Assembly: GCF_902364025.1 (NCBI RefSeq)
Contig: NZ_CABJCG010000001.1
Location: forward strand, 620,001-684,000
Direction of reading: 5' to 3'
Length of the DNA stretch: 64,000 nucleotides
Origin: Enterocloster lavalensis
GTDB taxonomy: Bacteria; Bacillota; Clostridia; Lachnospirales; Lachnospiraceae
In this document: positions 35,595-44,089 of the stretch, in pieces
Position numbering within the stretch: the first letter of the stretch is position 1
Layout: each line of letters opens with the position of its first letter
Made by a program: the position numbers and the translations under genes
The notes under the pieces: model-generated
What the model was told of the DNA's origin: nothing
Databases searched by the model: none
The model's input: the letters and a program-made list of their open reading frames with translations, nothing else

Positions 35595-37133
35595 ATGAAC
35601 AACAAAAAGTATTTTATGGGAATCGACACCGGCACCAACTCCAGCAAGGGCGTGATCATCGACCAGGAGTGTAACATCATCGCCACCGCCAGCGCGGAGC
35701 ACGCCATGACCAACCCCAAGCCGGGCCACTATGAGCACGACGCCGACGAGGACTGGTGGGGCGACTTCTGCCGGATCAGCAACAAGCTGATCGCGGACAG
35801 CGGCGTGGACCCCCACGACATTCTGGCCGTGGGCGCCAGCGCCCTGGGAGCGGACTGCCTGCCCGTGGACGAGGAATGCCGTCCCCTGCGCAAGGCTATT
35901 CTCTACGGAATCGACTCCCGCGCCACCAAGGAGATGGCGGACTTAACCGAGCTCTACGGGGAAGAGCAGATCAAGAAATGGTACGGCCGCCCCTTATGTT
36001 CCTCCGATGTGATGCCCAAGATCCTCTGGATCAAGAACAACGAGCCGGAGGTCTACGCCAGGGCCCACAAATTCATCACCGCCTCCACCTTCATCACCGC
36101 CAAGCTCACCGGCGAGTATGTGGTGGACCGCTTCCTGGGACTGGCCAGCTTCAACCCGCTCTACAACAGCGACGGAACCCCCAACCCCGAGCTGTGCAAG
36201 CCCATCTGCCGTCCGGACCAGCTCTCCACCATCAAGGAGGCCAATGACATCGCAGGCACCGTCACCGCCAAAGCTGCGGCCGAGACCGGCCTGGCCGAGG
36301 GCACTCCGGTGATCACCGGCACCGACGACTCCGGCGCGGAGGCCATCAGCATCGGCGTTGTGGCCCCCGGAAAGATGATGATCCAGTTCGGCTCCTCCAT
36401 CTACATGATTCTGGGCACCAAGGAGCTGGTGGACGACGACCGTCTGTGGCGCGAGGAATTCATCGTTCCCGGGCTCTGCGACATCTCCGCCGGAACCAAC
36501 GCCGCCGGTTCCCTGACCAAGTGGTACCGCGACAACCTGTTCCCGGATGCCCTGGCCATCGAGAAGGACGGCGGACCGGACGCTTACCAGACCATGATGG
36601 AGGGCGTGGAGCAGATCGCCCCCGGAAGCGACGGCCTGATCACCCTGCCCTATTTTGCGGGCGAGCGCACCCCCATCAACGATCCCCTGGCCTGCGGCTG
36701 CCTGCTGGGCCTGACCCTGGCCCACACCCGCGCCCATCTCTACCGCAGCGCCCTGGAGTCCGTGGCCTACTCGGTGAACCAGCAGATCCGCATCATGGAA
36801 GCCCACGACAACGTGGACATCGACCAGATCTTCGCAGTGGGCGGCGGCGTACAGAACCCCCACTGGATGCAGATCGTGGCCGACGTCACCGGCAAGGAGA
36901 TCAACACGCCCCTTGTGACCATCGGAGCCAGCTTCGGCGACGCCATGATGGCCGCAACAGCCGTGAAATACCCGGGCTTCGAGGACTTCGCCGCCCTGAC
37001 CAAGTTCATCAAGCCCGGCTGCACTTTCTCCCCCAACCCCGAGGCCCACGAACAGTACAAGGCGTTCCAGGAGGTGTACGACAAGCTGTACCCGGCTACG
37101 GTTGAGCTGATGCACGCTCTGGCAAAACAGTAA
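35595..37133 (+). CDS. FGGY-family carbohydrate kinase
   Basis: ATP-dependent sugar kinase of 512 residues, FGGY superfamily (xylulokinase/gluconokinase-like). Signatures: GIDTGTNSSKGVIID (residues about 8-22), GTDDSGAEAISIGVV for the second domain (about 240-254), GLITLPYFAGERTPINDPLACGC read across residues 350-375, and the ADP site AVGGGVQNPHWMQIVADVTG (about 413-432). The natural sugar is not deducible. It ends the operon after YtcJ and NhaC; a bidirectional terminator follows at 37178-37220. The ATG follows GGAGGGTTACT. Confidence 0.9.
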   Translation: MNNKKYFMGIDTGTNSSKGVIIDQECNIIATASAEHAMTNPKPGHYEHDADEDWWGDFCRISNKLIADSGVDPHDILAVGASALGADCLPVDEECRPLRKAILYGIDSRATKEMADLTELYGEEQIKKWYGRPLCSSDVMPKILWIKNNEPEVYARAHKFITASTFITAKLTGEYVVDRFLGLASFNPLYNSDGTPNPELCKPICRPDQLSTIKEANDIAGTVTAKAAAETGLAEGTPVITGTDDSGAEAISIGVVAPGKMMIQFGSSIYMILGTKELVDDDRLWREEFIVPGLCDISAGTNAAGSLTKWYRDNLFPDALAIEKDGGPDAYQTMMEGVEQIAPGSDGLITLPYFAGERTPINDPLACGCLLGLTLAHTRAHLYRSALESVAYSVNQQIRIMEAHDNVDIDQIFAVGGGVQNPHWMQIVADVTGKEINTPLVTIGASFGDAMMAATAVKYPGFEDFAALTKFIKPGCTFSPNPEAHEQYKAFQEVYDKLYPATVELMHALAKQ

Positions 37134-37177
37134 ACACAGACTTCAAAAGGCGCGCCGCCGGGCGCACCAAAACATAA

Positions 37178-37220
37178 AGCAGGCGGCTTTGTCCACAAAG
37201 GGCAAAGCCGCCTGCTTTTC
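37178..37220. terminator. Bidirectional terminator
   Basis: A perfect 14-bp stem (37178-37191 with 37203-37216) is followed by TTTTC on the + strand and by TTTATGTTTT on the minus strand, ending both the FGGY operon and the opposing histidine-phosphatase operon. Confidence 0.85.
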
Positions 37221-37259
37221 TCTGGTTGAATGGTATGGGCCGCCGGCGCAGCCAATGGT

Positions 37260-37874
37260 TCACTGCAAAAGCGCCTCCAGATGGCTGCAATCATTGAGCT
37301 CCAGCAGCCGGCAGACCCCGGTCTCCGGGTCGTACTCCACGGTGGTGATGCTGGCGTTTCCCACCACGATCTCCTCCGCGTCCGGCTGACCCTTCAGCAG
37401 ATGCACGATAAAATGGGCCAGGGTGCCACCGTGAGCCACCACCGCCGCATCCCCGGTCATATGCGCTTTGATGTAGTCCCAGGCCGCAGCGCAGCGCCCG
37501 TCCACCTGGTTTAAGGTCTCGCCTCCCGGAGGCGCCACCGTGGCCGGGTGCTCCCACCAGGCGTTGTACAGCTCCCGGTCCGTGGTCATGATGTCCTCGC
37601 CAGTGCGCCCTTCCCAGGTACCGTAGCCGATCTCCACCAGCCAGGAAAGCTGGGTCACCTGGACCGCCTGGCTGTCCGCAATGGCCTGGGCCGTCTCCAG
37701 CGCCCGCTTCTGGGGGCTGGAAAAGATCATGGTCACCGGCCTGTGCTCCATTCCCTTTGCAAGGCAGGCGGCCTGGCGGCGGCCGGTTTCATTTAACGGG
37801 ATGTCCTGACGGCCCTGGATCTTGCCAAGCACGTTCCAGTCCGTCTGTCCATGGCGTATGATGTAGAGCTTCAT
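37260..37874 (-). CDS. Histidine phosphatase family protein
   Basis: A 204-residue phosphoglycerate-mutase-like phosphatase. The phosphohistidine motif is LYIIRHGQTDWN (His near residue 8), followed by FSSPQKRALETAQAI (Arg near 58), the E-x-x-x-G-x-W-E-G segment EIGYGTWEGRTGED and the second His in VVAHGGTLAHF (near 150). Function unknown within the family (sugar or cobalamin phosphatases are possible). The start ATG overlaps the stop of the sigma-like gene by the 4-bp ATGA, which indicates translational coupling. An internal open frame upstream without a ribosome site is not coding. Confidence 0.86.
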   Translation of the reverse strand: MKLYIIRHGQTDWNVLGKIQGRQDIPLNETGRRQAACLAKGMEHRPVTMIFSSPQKRALETAQAIADSQAVQVTQLSWLVEIGYGTWEGRTGEDIMTTDRELYNAWWEHPATVAPPGGETLNQVDGRCAAAWDYIKAHMTGDAAVVAHGGTLAHFIVHLLKGQPDAEEIVVGNASITTVEYDPETGVCRLLELNDCSHLEALLQ

Positions 37875-38413
37875 TCCGTCTCCCCTCCCGCCGCAGCCGT
37901 GTCCCCGCTGACCGTCAGCGCATCCAGCGCCAGCTTCATAATGTCCCGAATCTCCTCCTCGGTCATCTTCATCTTCTCCGCCAGCTCCGACACGGTCGCC
38001 TCCCGGCCCAGTTCCCCGGCCAAATGCTGGGAAACGATCTGCAGCGCGTTGACCCTGGCCGCCATGTTCTCCTCCACCTCCAGTTCGGCTTCCTGCTCCC
38101 GGACGGCTTCCTCCACCGCTTCCCGGACTCTCCGGTCCAGAAGAGTTTCCCACCCCGTGGCGCCGTCGTACTCCACCGCAGCCAGGGTGAGAGCGGTGTT
38201 GGCCTCCTGCACAATGTCCGCCATGGGAAGCCTGCTGCCCTCGTACTCTTTGGCGATGGAGAGAACCTTTTGCAGATTCCCCTCCACCAGGCGCTTGCGG
38301 GCCTGAACCTCCCCCGCGGCCGTCTGCTCCAAAATCCGGGCTTCCTCCTCTGCGCTCATGGGAGCGATCTGTCCCATCTCCTCCAGATACATTTCATAAA
38401 AATCCTGTGCCAT
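37871..38413 (-). CDS. Sigma-70-like protein lacking region 4
   Basis: A 180-residue protein with sigma-factor-like pieces: residues about 5-70 match region 1.2/2.1-2.2 (FYEMYLEEMGQIAPMSAEEE, then LVEGNLQKVLSIAKEYEG, ADIVQEANTALTLAAVEYD), and about 120-170 match region 3 (QIVSQHLAGELGREATVSELAEKMKMTEEEIRDIM). The promoter-melting 2.3/2.4 block is degenerate, and region 4 (-35 recognition) is absent. It may therefore regulate RNA polymerase or be a remnant of a sigma gene. It starts at the ATG after AGGAGAATCAAAT, 34 bp past the previous stop, and its stop overlaps the histidine-phosphatase start. Confidence 0.7.
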   Translation of the reverse strand: MAQDFYEMYLEEMGQIAPMSAEEEARILEQTAAGEVQARKRLVEGNLQKVLSIAKEYEGSRLPMADIVQEANTALTLAAVEYDGATGWETLLDRRVREAVEEAVREQEAELEVEENMAARVNALQIVSQHLAGELGREATVSELAEKMKMTEEEIRDIMKLALDALTVSGDTAAAGGETE

Positions 38414-38447
38414 ATTTGATTCTCCTGATCTCTCTTGCTTCCGGCCT

Positions 38448-39383
38448 CTACTCGTGGAGCCGCCGGATAATTTTAAATACAACCGTCCCCTCCATCACCA
38501 GAGGCGAGGAGTGGGCGAAAAACACGATGCCGTCCGTTGGGGACAAAATGCGGCTCACCGTCTCCCCCACCTGGGGATCCACCACGCTTGCCAGCACATC
38601 CCCTCTGCGCACCTCCTGGCCCGGCGCAAAGCCCTGGCAGTAGATACCCGGCCGGTCCGCCAGCACGTCCGTCATGTCGCTCTCGTGCACCACGCTGGCG
38701 ATATAACCGCTGTGGCTGGTGTAGCGCAGAATCCCCATGCGGGTCAGAAAACGCAGCACGCTGGCCACTCCCTGGCGGGCGCTGGCCTGGTCGATCCGGT
38801 CCGTGGCGCTGGTGTACACGGAGAATGCGCTGGTGTCCCAGAGCTGCCAGTTGTAGTTCAGGGTGGTGGTGTCGTAGGGCTGGGGCGTGCGGATCACCAC
38901 GTAGGGCAGGCCGAATAAGTTGGCCAGGCTGGGGCTCTGCCGCCCCGTCTCCATCATCCGCACATGGGGCACGAACTCGCCGGGCATGTAAAAGCTGGTG
39001 AACTGCACGCCGTAGCTGTACTCCCGGACCCGGGCGAACACGCCGTCCGCGATCCGCTCCGTGGTCTCGCCCCCGGCGCGGCCGGGAAACTTACGGTTGA
39101 TGTCCGAGTTGTCCGCCGCCCAGAACCGCTTGCCGATGTTCATGGAATAGTAGTTGACCGCTGGGATCACCAGGATTTCATTGTTGTTCACAATGGCCCC
39201 CTTGGCTTCCAGCTCGGTCAGGGCCTTCACCAGCTGGGAGCAGACGTACATCTGCTGCACCTCGTTGCCTCTCAGGGCTCCCACCACGCAGGCGGCCTTG
39301 TCCCCTCTGCCGAAATGGTAGCCGTAGACCTCCATATCCTCCCGGTACAGGCCGGGCAGGGACCAGATCAGTTCCTTTCTCAC
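38448..39383 (-). CDS. Succinylglutamate desuccinylase/aspartoacylase-like protein with altered metal motif
   Basis: A 311-residue M14-like (AstE/ASPA) hydrolase. The first metal-ligand motif, normally H-G-D/N-E, reads GALRGNEVQQ (about 36-45), with Arg in place of the His; the downstream NINRKFPG region (residues about 95-102) and a C-terminal barrel-like segment (VHESDMTDVLADRPGIYC) are kept. It may be inactive, use other ligands, or have a partner role. The start is GTG after GGGAGGTGATTACCG; the stop of the upstream paralogue overlaps by 4 bp (GTGA), so both are coupled. Confidence 0.72.
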   Translation of the reverse strand: MRKELIWSLPGLYREDMEVYGYHFGRGDKAACVVGALRGNEVQQMYVCSQLVKALTELEAKGAIVNNNEILVIPAVNYYSMNIGKRFWAADNSDINRKFPGRAGGETTERIADGVFARVREYSYGVQFTSFYMPGEFVPHVRMMETGRQSPSLANLFGLPYVVIRTPQPYDTTTLNYNWQLWDTSAFSVYTSATDRIDQASARQGVASVLRFLTRMGILRYTSHSGYIASVVHESDMTDVLADRPGIYCQGFAPGQEVRRGDVLASVVDPQVGETVSRILSPTDGIVFFAHSSPLVMEGTVVFKIIRRLHE

Positions 39384-40318
39384 CGGTAATCACCTCCCAA
39401 CACCCGGGCCAGCAGGGAACCCGGGGACACCACCGGGTATTCCCGCAGCGTGAACAGCAGCCCCTTAAGGGGCGAGAACACCTCTTCCTCCACGGTTCCC
39501 TCCAGGGGATTTAAAATACGGCCGATCAGCTCCCCCTTCTCCACATTGATCCAGTGCTGAACGCAGGGCACAAAGATACCGGGGCGGCCTGCGTTTACAA
39601 AACCCACCTCCCCGTCCCGGGACACAATGGGCTCCTTGGGTATTACAGTCTCCCCCTCCCAGATTCCCATTTCCTTCATCAGGGCGAAGATTCCGTCCAC
39701 CAGCTGAAAGACGTAATGTTCCGTGATGCGCATCCCCACGCCCATCTCCACCACCAGGGTGGGCACGCCCATGGCATTTAGACTGTGGGCCAGGGTGGAC
39801 TCCAGCACCGTGGCCGCCTCGTACACCCAGACAAAGTCCACATTCAGCTTCCTTGCGTAGGGCAGCAGGCGGTCCGCGGTCTCCGCGCTCATGCGCACCT
39901 GGGGAATCTCCCGCAGGAAAATATTGCTGGCGTGGAGGTCCAGGCACAGATCCGCGCCCGCCAGATCCATGACGATCTTGTGGGCCACGTGCTCTGGCAT
40001 GGAGGTCTGCGCTTCCCCGGGGAAGGTGTGGTTCATATCCAGGTCAAAGCCCGGAACGCCGCGGGTGATGGAGTCCAGCCCAAGGGGATTTAACGCCGGA
40101 TACAGCTCCACCACCCCTTTTAAGTCCTCCATCCGCTCCCGGATCCTGCGGATCAGCTCGTAACATACATACTGCCCCTCCAGCTCGTCCCCGTGGATGC
40201 CCGTCACCACGCAGAAGCGCTTTTCCGCGCCCGTAGGGGTCAGGGGGCGAATCACCTGCTTGCGGATTTTCAAATGCTCCTGGACGGCCAGGCCCACGCT
40301 GACCACAGTCTCCACCAT
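39380..40318 (-). CDS. Succinylglutamate desuccinylase/aspartoacylase-like zinc hydrolase
   Basis: Predicted zinc-dependent deacylase of 312 residues. The canonical motif GIHGDELEGQYV is at about residues 40-51 (His and Glu ligands), with DMNHTFPG (about 95-102) and the third ligand in LCLDLHASNIFLRE (His near 127). The C-terminal domain (about 225-312) is the barrel-sandwich-like part of this family (EKGELIGRILNPLEGTVEE). It may remove an N-acyl or N-succinyl group from an amino compound. First gene of its operon; GGAAGAGAGATT precedes the ATG. Neighbouring genes give no clear substrate. Confidence 0.82.
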   Translation of the reverse strand: MVETVVSVGLAVQEHLKIRKQVIRPLTPTGAEKRFCVVTGIHGDELEGQYVCYELIRRIRERMEDLKGVVELYPALNPLGLDSITRGVPGFDLDMNHTFPGEAQTSMPEHVAHKIVMDLAGADLCLDLHASNIFLREIPQVRMSAETADRLLPYARKLNVDFVWVYEAATVLESTLAHSLNAMGVPTLVVEMGVGMRITEHYVFQLVDGIFALMKEMGIWEGETVIPKEPIVSRDGEVGFVNAGRPGIFVPCVQHWINVEKGELIGRILNPLEGTVEEEVFSPLKGLLFTLREYPVVSPGSLLARVLGGDYR

Positions 40319-40361
40319 AATCTCTCTTCCACCTTTGTAAGTATTGTCGGTACCAGCAATA

Positions 40362-40396
40362 TGTCCAAAGAAACGGGAATCCCGCCGCTTTGGACA
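40362..40396 (-). other. Leader hairpin of the desuccinylase-like operon
   Basis: TGTCCAAAG (40362-40370) pairs with CTTTGGACA (40388-40396), with an inner CGGGAATCCCG palindrome. It lies between the promoter and the first gene and has no T-tract. It may be an operator or a 5'-end structure. Confidence 0.5.
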
Positions 40397-40426
40397 CTCG
40401 CCGCACCGCCTTTTGAACTATTATTA

Positions 40427-40455
40427 AGGATAATCGATGCGACTGCATAAGTCAA
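40427..40455 (-). promoter_or_regulatory. Promoter of the desuccinylase-like operon
   Basis: Minus strand TTGACT (40455-40450), 17-bp spacer, TATCCT (40432-40427). Confidence 0.65.
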
Positions 40456-40546
40456 GATATTCCAAAACCCGGAGGCCGGTGCCTCCCACTTCCTGACCTA
40501 AGCCGCCGCATCTCGGGATAATTTGCGAAAATACCCCGGGAACATC

Positions 40547-40576
40547 TTTACAAAGCTTCCGTAAACGTGATAATAT
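40547..40576 (+). promoter_or_regulatory. Promoter of the LysR-family gene
   Basis: TTTACA, 18-bp spacer, TAATAT, just upstream of the LysR start. A TTTAC/GTAAA inverted repeat lies in the spacer region and could be an operator. Coordinates are approximate. Confidence 0.5.
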
Positions 40577-40604
40577 AGAGCTAGTTTATAAGGAGGGCTT
40601 AATA

Positions 40605-41480
40605 ATGGATATCAATTATGAACTATATAAGGTATTTTACCACGTTGCCACCACACTCAGCTTCTCGGAAGCCTCCAAGCAGCTGTTTATCTCCCAGTCC
40701 GCGGTCAGCCAGTCCATCAAGGTGCTGGAAAAGAAGCTGAGTCAGCCCCTTTTCATCCGCAGCACGAAAAAGGTTCAGCTCACCCCCGAGGGCGAGATTC
40801 TGTTAAAGCACGTGGAGCCCGCCATGAATCTGATCCGCAAGGGCGAGAATCAGCTTTTAGAGGCCCACACCTTAAACGGCGGGCAGCTGCGCATCGGCGC
40901 CAGCGACACCATCTGCCGCTACTACCTGGTTCCCTATCTGAATCAGTTTCACAAGGAATATCCGGGCATCCACATAAAGGTCACCAACCAGACCTCCATC
41001 GAGTGCGCCCGTTTCCTGGAAAACGGACAGGCGGACTTTATCGTGACCAACTACCCCAACTCCGCCCTGACCGGCAATTTAAACATCCGTGTGATCAACG
41101 AGTTCTCCGATGTATTCGTGGCAAACGCCGCGGCGTTCCCTCTCACGGGGCGTCCCATCTCCCTGGACGAGCTTTTAGGTTATCCCATCATGATGCTGGA
41201 CCGCAAGAGCACCACCAGCGAGTTCCTCCACCAGATCTTCCAGAAGAGCCAGCTGGACCTGGTGCCGGAGATCGAGCTCTCCAGCAACGACCTGCTGATC
41301 GATCTGGCCCGCATCGGCCTGGGCATCGCCTTTGTGCCGGACTTCTGTATCCCGAAGGACGACCCGGACCTGTTCATCCTGGAGCTCACCGAGAGCCTTC
41401 CCACCCGTCAGATGGTGGTAGCCTACAATGAGAGTCTGCCCGTTTCCCAGGCCGCCAGACAATTTATGGAACTGCTCTAG
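40605..41480 (+). CDS. LysR-family transcriptional regulator
   Basis: A 291-residue LysR regulator. The winged HTH is residues about 3-60 (LSFSEASKQLFISQSAVSQSIKVLEKKL, read in order), then a periplasmic-binding-like effector domain (about 88-291), recognisable from LRIGASDTICRYYLVPYLNQF. The gene is divergent from the desuccinylase-like operon and its intergenic region holds both promoters, so it probably controls that operon and itself. The ATG follows AAGGAGGGCTTAATA. It converges on the helicase gene with a 4-bp overlap of stops (41477-41480). The effector is unknown. Confidence 0.9.
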   Translation: MDINYELYKVFYHVATTLSFSEASKQLFISQSAVSQSIKVLEKKLSQPLFIRSTKKVQLTPEGEILLKHVEPAMNLIRKGENQLLEAHTLNGGQLRIGASDTICRYYLVPYLNQFHKEYPGIHIKVTNQTSIECARFLENGQADFIVTNYPNSALTGNLNIRVINEFSDVFVANAAAFPLTGRPISLDELLGYPIMMLDRKSTTSEFLHQIFQKSQLDLVPEIELSSNDLLIDLARIGLGIAFVPDFCIPKDDPDLFILELTESLPTRQMVVAYNESLPVSQAARQFMELL

Positions 41481-43963
41481 GGTGTTTTCAGATCAGTTTG
41501 CAGATCGCCTTCCGGAACTCCGGGCGTTTCATTTCCCAGATGTTCCCAGAAATCGGCGACAGCCCGGCGCACGTTGCGCCGGTTGACCACGGTGTATCGC
41601 TCCCACTCCCTGGGAAACAGGGCCTGGTAGTCGGATTTCAGAAAGCGGTCGTCCAACAGGGCGATCACGCCCTGGTCCGTGGCCGTGCGGATCACCCGGC
41701 CGGCCGCCTGCATCACTTTGTTCATACCCGGGTACTGGTAGGCGTAGGAAAAGCCCTGGCCGCCGTGCTCGTCGAAATATTCCCGCAGGATCTCCTGCTC
41801 CACGTTCACCTGAGGCAGCCCGGTGCCGATCACAATGGCCCCGATGAGCTGCTCTTCTTTTAAATCGATTCCCTCGGAAAAAATCCCTCCCATCACGCAG
41901 AGCGCGGCCAGCGATGTCCCGCCCGGCCTGGCGAACCGCGCCAGAAATTCCTCCCGCTCCTCCTCCCGCATGTGGCTGGACTGGGAGATCCAGGCAAAGG
42001 GAAGCTCTCCCCGCTCTTCCAGCTGCGCAAACACCTCCTCCACGGCGTGGAGGTACTGGTAGGAGGGGCAGAACACCATGTAATTCCCCTTTTTCGCACC
42101 CACGATTTCCACAATGTAACCGGCCACCCGCTCGTATTCCCGGCGGTTCCTGCGGCGGTAGATGCTGCTCACGTCGGAGGCGGCCACGATCAGGCGGTTT
42201 TCCGAATCAAAGGGCGAATTGGCGTAGACCGCGTACTCCGACTGGTCCCCGCTGAGCAGTTCCTTGTAATACTGGATCGGCAGCAGGGTGGCGGAGAAAA
42301 ACAGGGTGGATCGGCCCTGGTCCAGGCATTCCCGCAGGTTCACCGATGGGTTTATGCACATCAGCTTGACCAGAAAGCTGCCGTCCTCCAGCAGCCGGGA
42401 ATAGATCCGGTAGTTGTCGTCCAGCCGGTCGTGGACGTACAGGAAGTCCCGCACCTGGAAATAGAAATCCAGCACCAGGTCCCGGTCCCCGAATTCCAGG
42501 TGTTCGTTCATAAAGGCTTCCAACTCGCTGAATAAACCGGACAGCTCCAGATACAGCAGGTTCACGTCCTCCAGAAGCTGGTAGTCCCTGCCCAGCACGG
42601 AGCGCTGCCGCACTCCCTCCTCGCCGCCCTCCTCGGCCGCAAAGGCCCGCTTTAAGTTCAGCAGTTCCTTATTGCACCGCTCCAGCTGCCGCACCGTGCG
42701 CTCCGCTCCGTCCTTGCCTTTTAAAATCCGCTTGACCAGCAGAAAATCCTCCTTCAGCAGGCCGGCGCTGAACATCTCCCTGGCCCGGGGCACCAGATTG
42801 TGGGCCTCGTCCACCAGGAACAGGTACTCCCCCGGCGTGCTGCCCTCGGCAAAATACCGCTTGAGCCGCACATTGGGGTCGAACACGTAATTGTAGTCGC
42901 AAATGATGCCGTCCGCCCAGTTGGTGATATCCAGGCAGAACTCAAAGGGACACACGTTGTGGCGCTTTGCATACTCCAGCACCAGCTCCCGGGTGATCCC
43001 CATCTCCTCGTGGAGAATGTCGTACACCGCGTCGTTCACCCGGTCGTAGTGTCCCTTGGCCACCGGACAGGTCTCCGGGTTGCAGTCCGGTTTTTCCAGG
43101 ACGCACAGCTTTTCCTTGGCCGTGATGGTCACGGTGGTGAAATAGAGCTGCTGCAGTTCCCGCATCACCCGAAAGGCGTCCTCGGCCACGCTGCGGGTGA
43201 TGCTCTTGGCCGTCAGATAGAACAATTTATCCCCCATGCCCTCCCCCATGGCCTTGAGGCTGGGAAATACGGTGGACAAGGTCTTGCCCACGCCGGTGGG
43301 CGCCTGAATAAACAGGTTGCGTCCCTGGTCGATGCTGCGGTAAACCGCAGCGGCCAGACCCTTCTGACCATCCCGGTAGGCGTAGGGGAACTGCAAATCC
43401 TTCAGGGACTGCTGCCGCCTGAGCCCGTGGAGATACTGGAACCTGGCCCACTTCACGTACTCGTGAACCAATCCCAGAAACCACTCCTCAAGCTCCTCGA
43501 AGGAATAATCGAAGCGGAACCGCCGCACCTCCTCGGACTCGATGTTGCAGTAGGTGATCTGTACGCCCATGGCGGGCAGTTCCCGGTCGCAGGCCAGGAA
43601 GTAGGCGTAGCACTTGGCCTGGGCCAGGTGGACCGGGTCCGCGTCCTCCAGGTATTTTAAATCCATATAAATGCACTTGATCTCGTCGATGACGCAGCCG
43701 GCCGCCTCCTCGATCACGCCGTCGGCCCGCCCTTCCACCAGAAGCTTGAACTCTTCCTCGTCCACGGTGTGCTTTAAGCTCACCTCGGCCCGGTACTCGC
43801 TGCCCATACGCTTCTGAATCTTGCGGTGCAGGCGTCCGCCCGCCTGCATGGCCTCCTTCTTGGCCCCTGCGGTCCGGCGGTTGTCCAGGTCCCCGCTCCT
43901 GAGGACGAACTCCACCAGATTGCGCACCGATATTCGAATGACTGACAGCGATCTCTCCTCCAC
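41477..43963 (-). CDS. DinG/XPD-type DNA helicase with N-terminal nuclease-like domain
   Basis: An 828-residue superfamily-2 helicase of the DinG/Rad3/XPD class. Residues about 70-95 carry a PD-(D/E)xK-like core, EGRADGV and VIDEIKC, as in Cas4/RecB-type nucleases. Walker A is APTGVGKT (about 220-227), an iron-sulphur set of cysteines is seen in LCVLEKPDCNPETCP and NVCPFEFC (about 287-340), and the DEAH box is VDEAHNL (about 380-386). Helicase motif VI is seen in QAAGRVIRT near 770. The start is a GTG six codons inside the longer frame because AGGAGG lies 6 nt before it. Role: probably DNA repair or unwinding of structured DNA. Confidence 0.85.
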   Translation of the reverse strand: MEERSLSVIRISVRNLVEFVLRSGDLDNRRTAGAKKEAMQAGGRLHRKIQKRMGSEYRAEVSLKHTVDEEEFKLLVEGRADGVIEEAAGCVIDEIKCIYMDLKYLEDADPVHLAQAKCYAYFLACDRELPAMGVQITYCNIESEEVRRFRFDYSFEELEEWFLGLVHEYVKWARFQYLHGLRRQQSLKDLQFPYAYRDGQKGLAAAVYRSIDQGRNLFIQAPTGVGKTLSTVFPSLKAMGEGMGDKLFYLTAKSITRSVAEDAFRVMRELQQLYFTTVTITAKEKLCVLEKPDCNPETCPVAKGHYDRVNDAVYDILHEEMGITRELVLEYAKRHNVCPFEFCLDITNWADGIICDYNYVFDPNVRLKRYFAEGSTPGEYLFLVDEAHNLVPRAREMFSAGLLKEDFLLVKRILKGKDGAERTVRQLERCNKELLNLKRAFAAEEGGEEGVRQRSVLGRDYQLLEDVNLLYLELSGLFSELEAFMNEHLEFGDRDLVLDFYFQVRDFLYVHDRLDDNYRIYSRLLEDGSFLVKLMCINPSVNLRECLDQGRSTLFFSATLLPIQYYKELLSGDQSEYAVYANSPFDSENRLIVAASDVSSIYRRRNRREYERVAGYIVEIVGAKKGNYMVFCPSYQYLHAVEEVFAQLEERGELPFAWISQSSHMREEEREEFLARFARPGGTSLAALCVMGGIFSEGIDLKEEQLIGAIVIGTGLPQVNVEQEILREYFDEHGGQGFSYAYQYPGMNKVMQAAGRVIRTATDQGVIALLDDRFLKSDYQALFPREWERYTVVNRRNVRRAVADFWEHLGNETPGVPEGDLQTDLKTP

Positions 43964-44014
43964 AGCGGGCCTCCTCACAGTTCTTGCATTTATGCCGTCT
44001 TTTCATGATAACAC

Positions 44015-44056
44015 AAAACAGGGCGGATTGCAAACACACGTTCACAATCCGCCCTG
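44015..44056 (-). terminator. Terminator of the HPr-like gene
   Basis: A perfect 12-bp stem (44019-44030 with 44045-44056) is followed on the minus strand by TTTTGTGTTA. It lies 33 nt past the stop and precedes the helicase gene. Confidence 0.8.
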
Positions 44057-44089
44057 CCCTGCTCGTTCAAGCGTTAGTTTTCAATTCAG

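Noticed and set aside
35994..37115. Long minus-strand open frame opposite the FGGY kinase
   Set aside because: The kinase frame is conserved with all signatures; the antisense frame has no start site or family resemblance.
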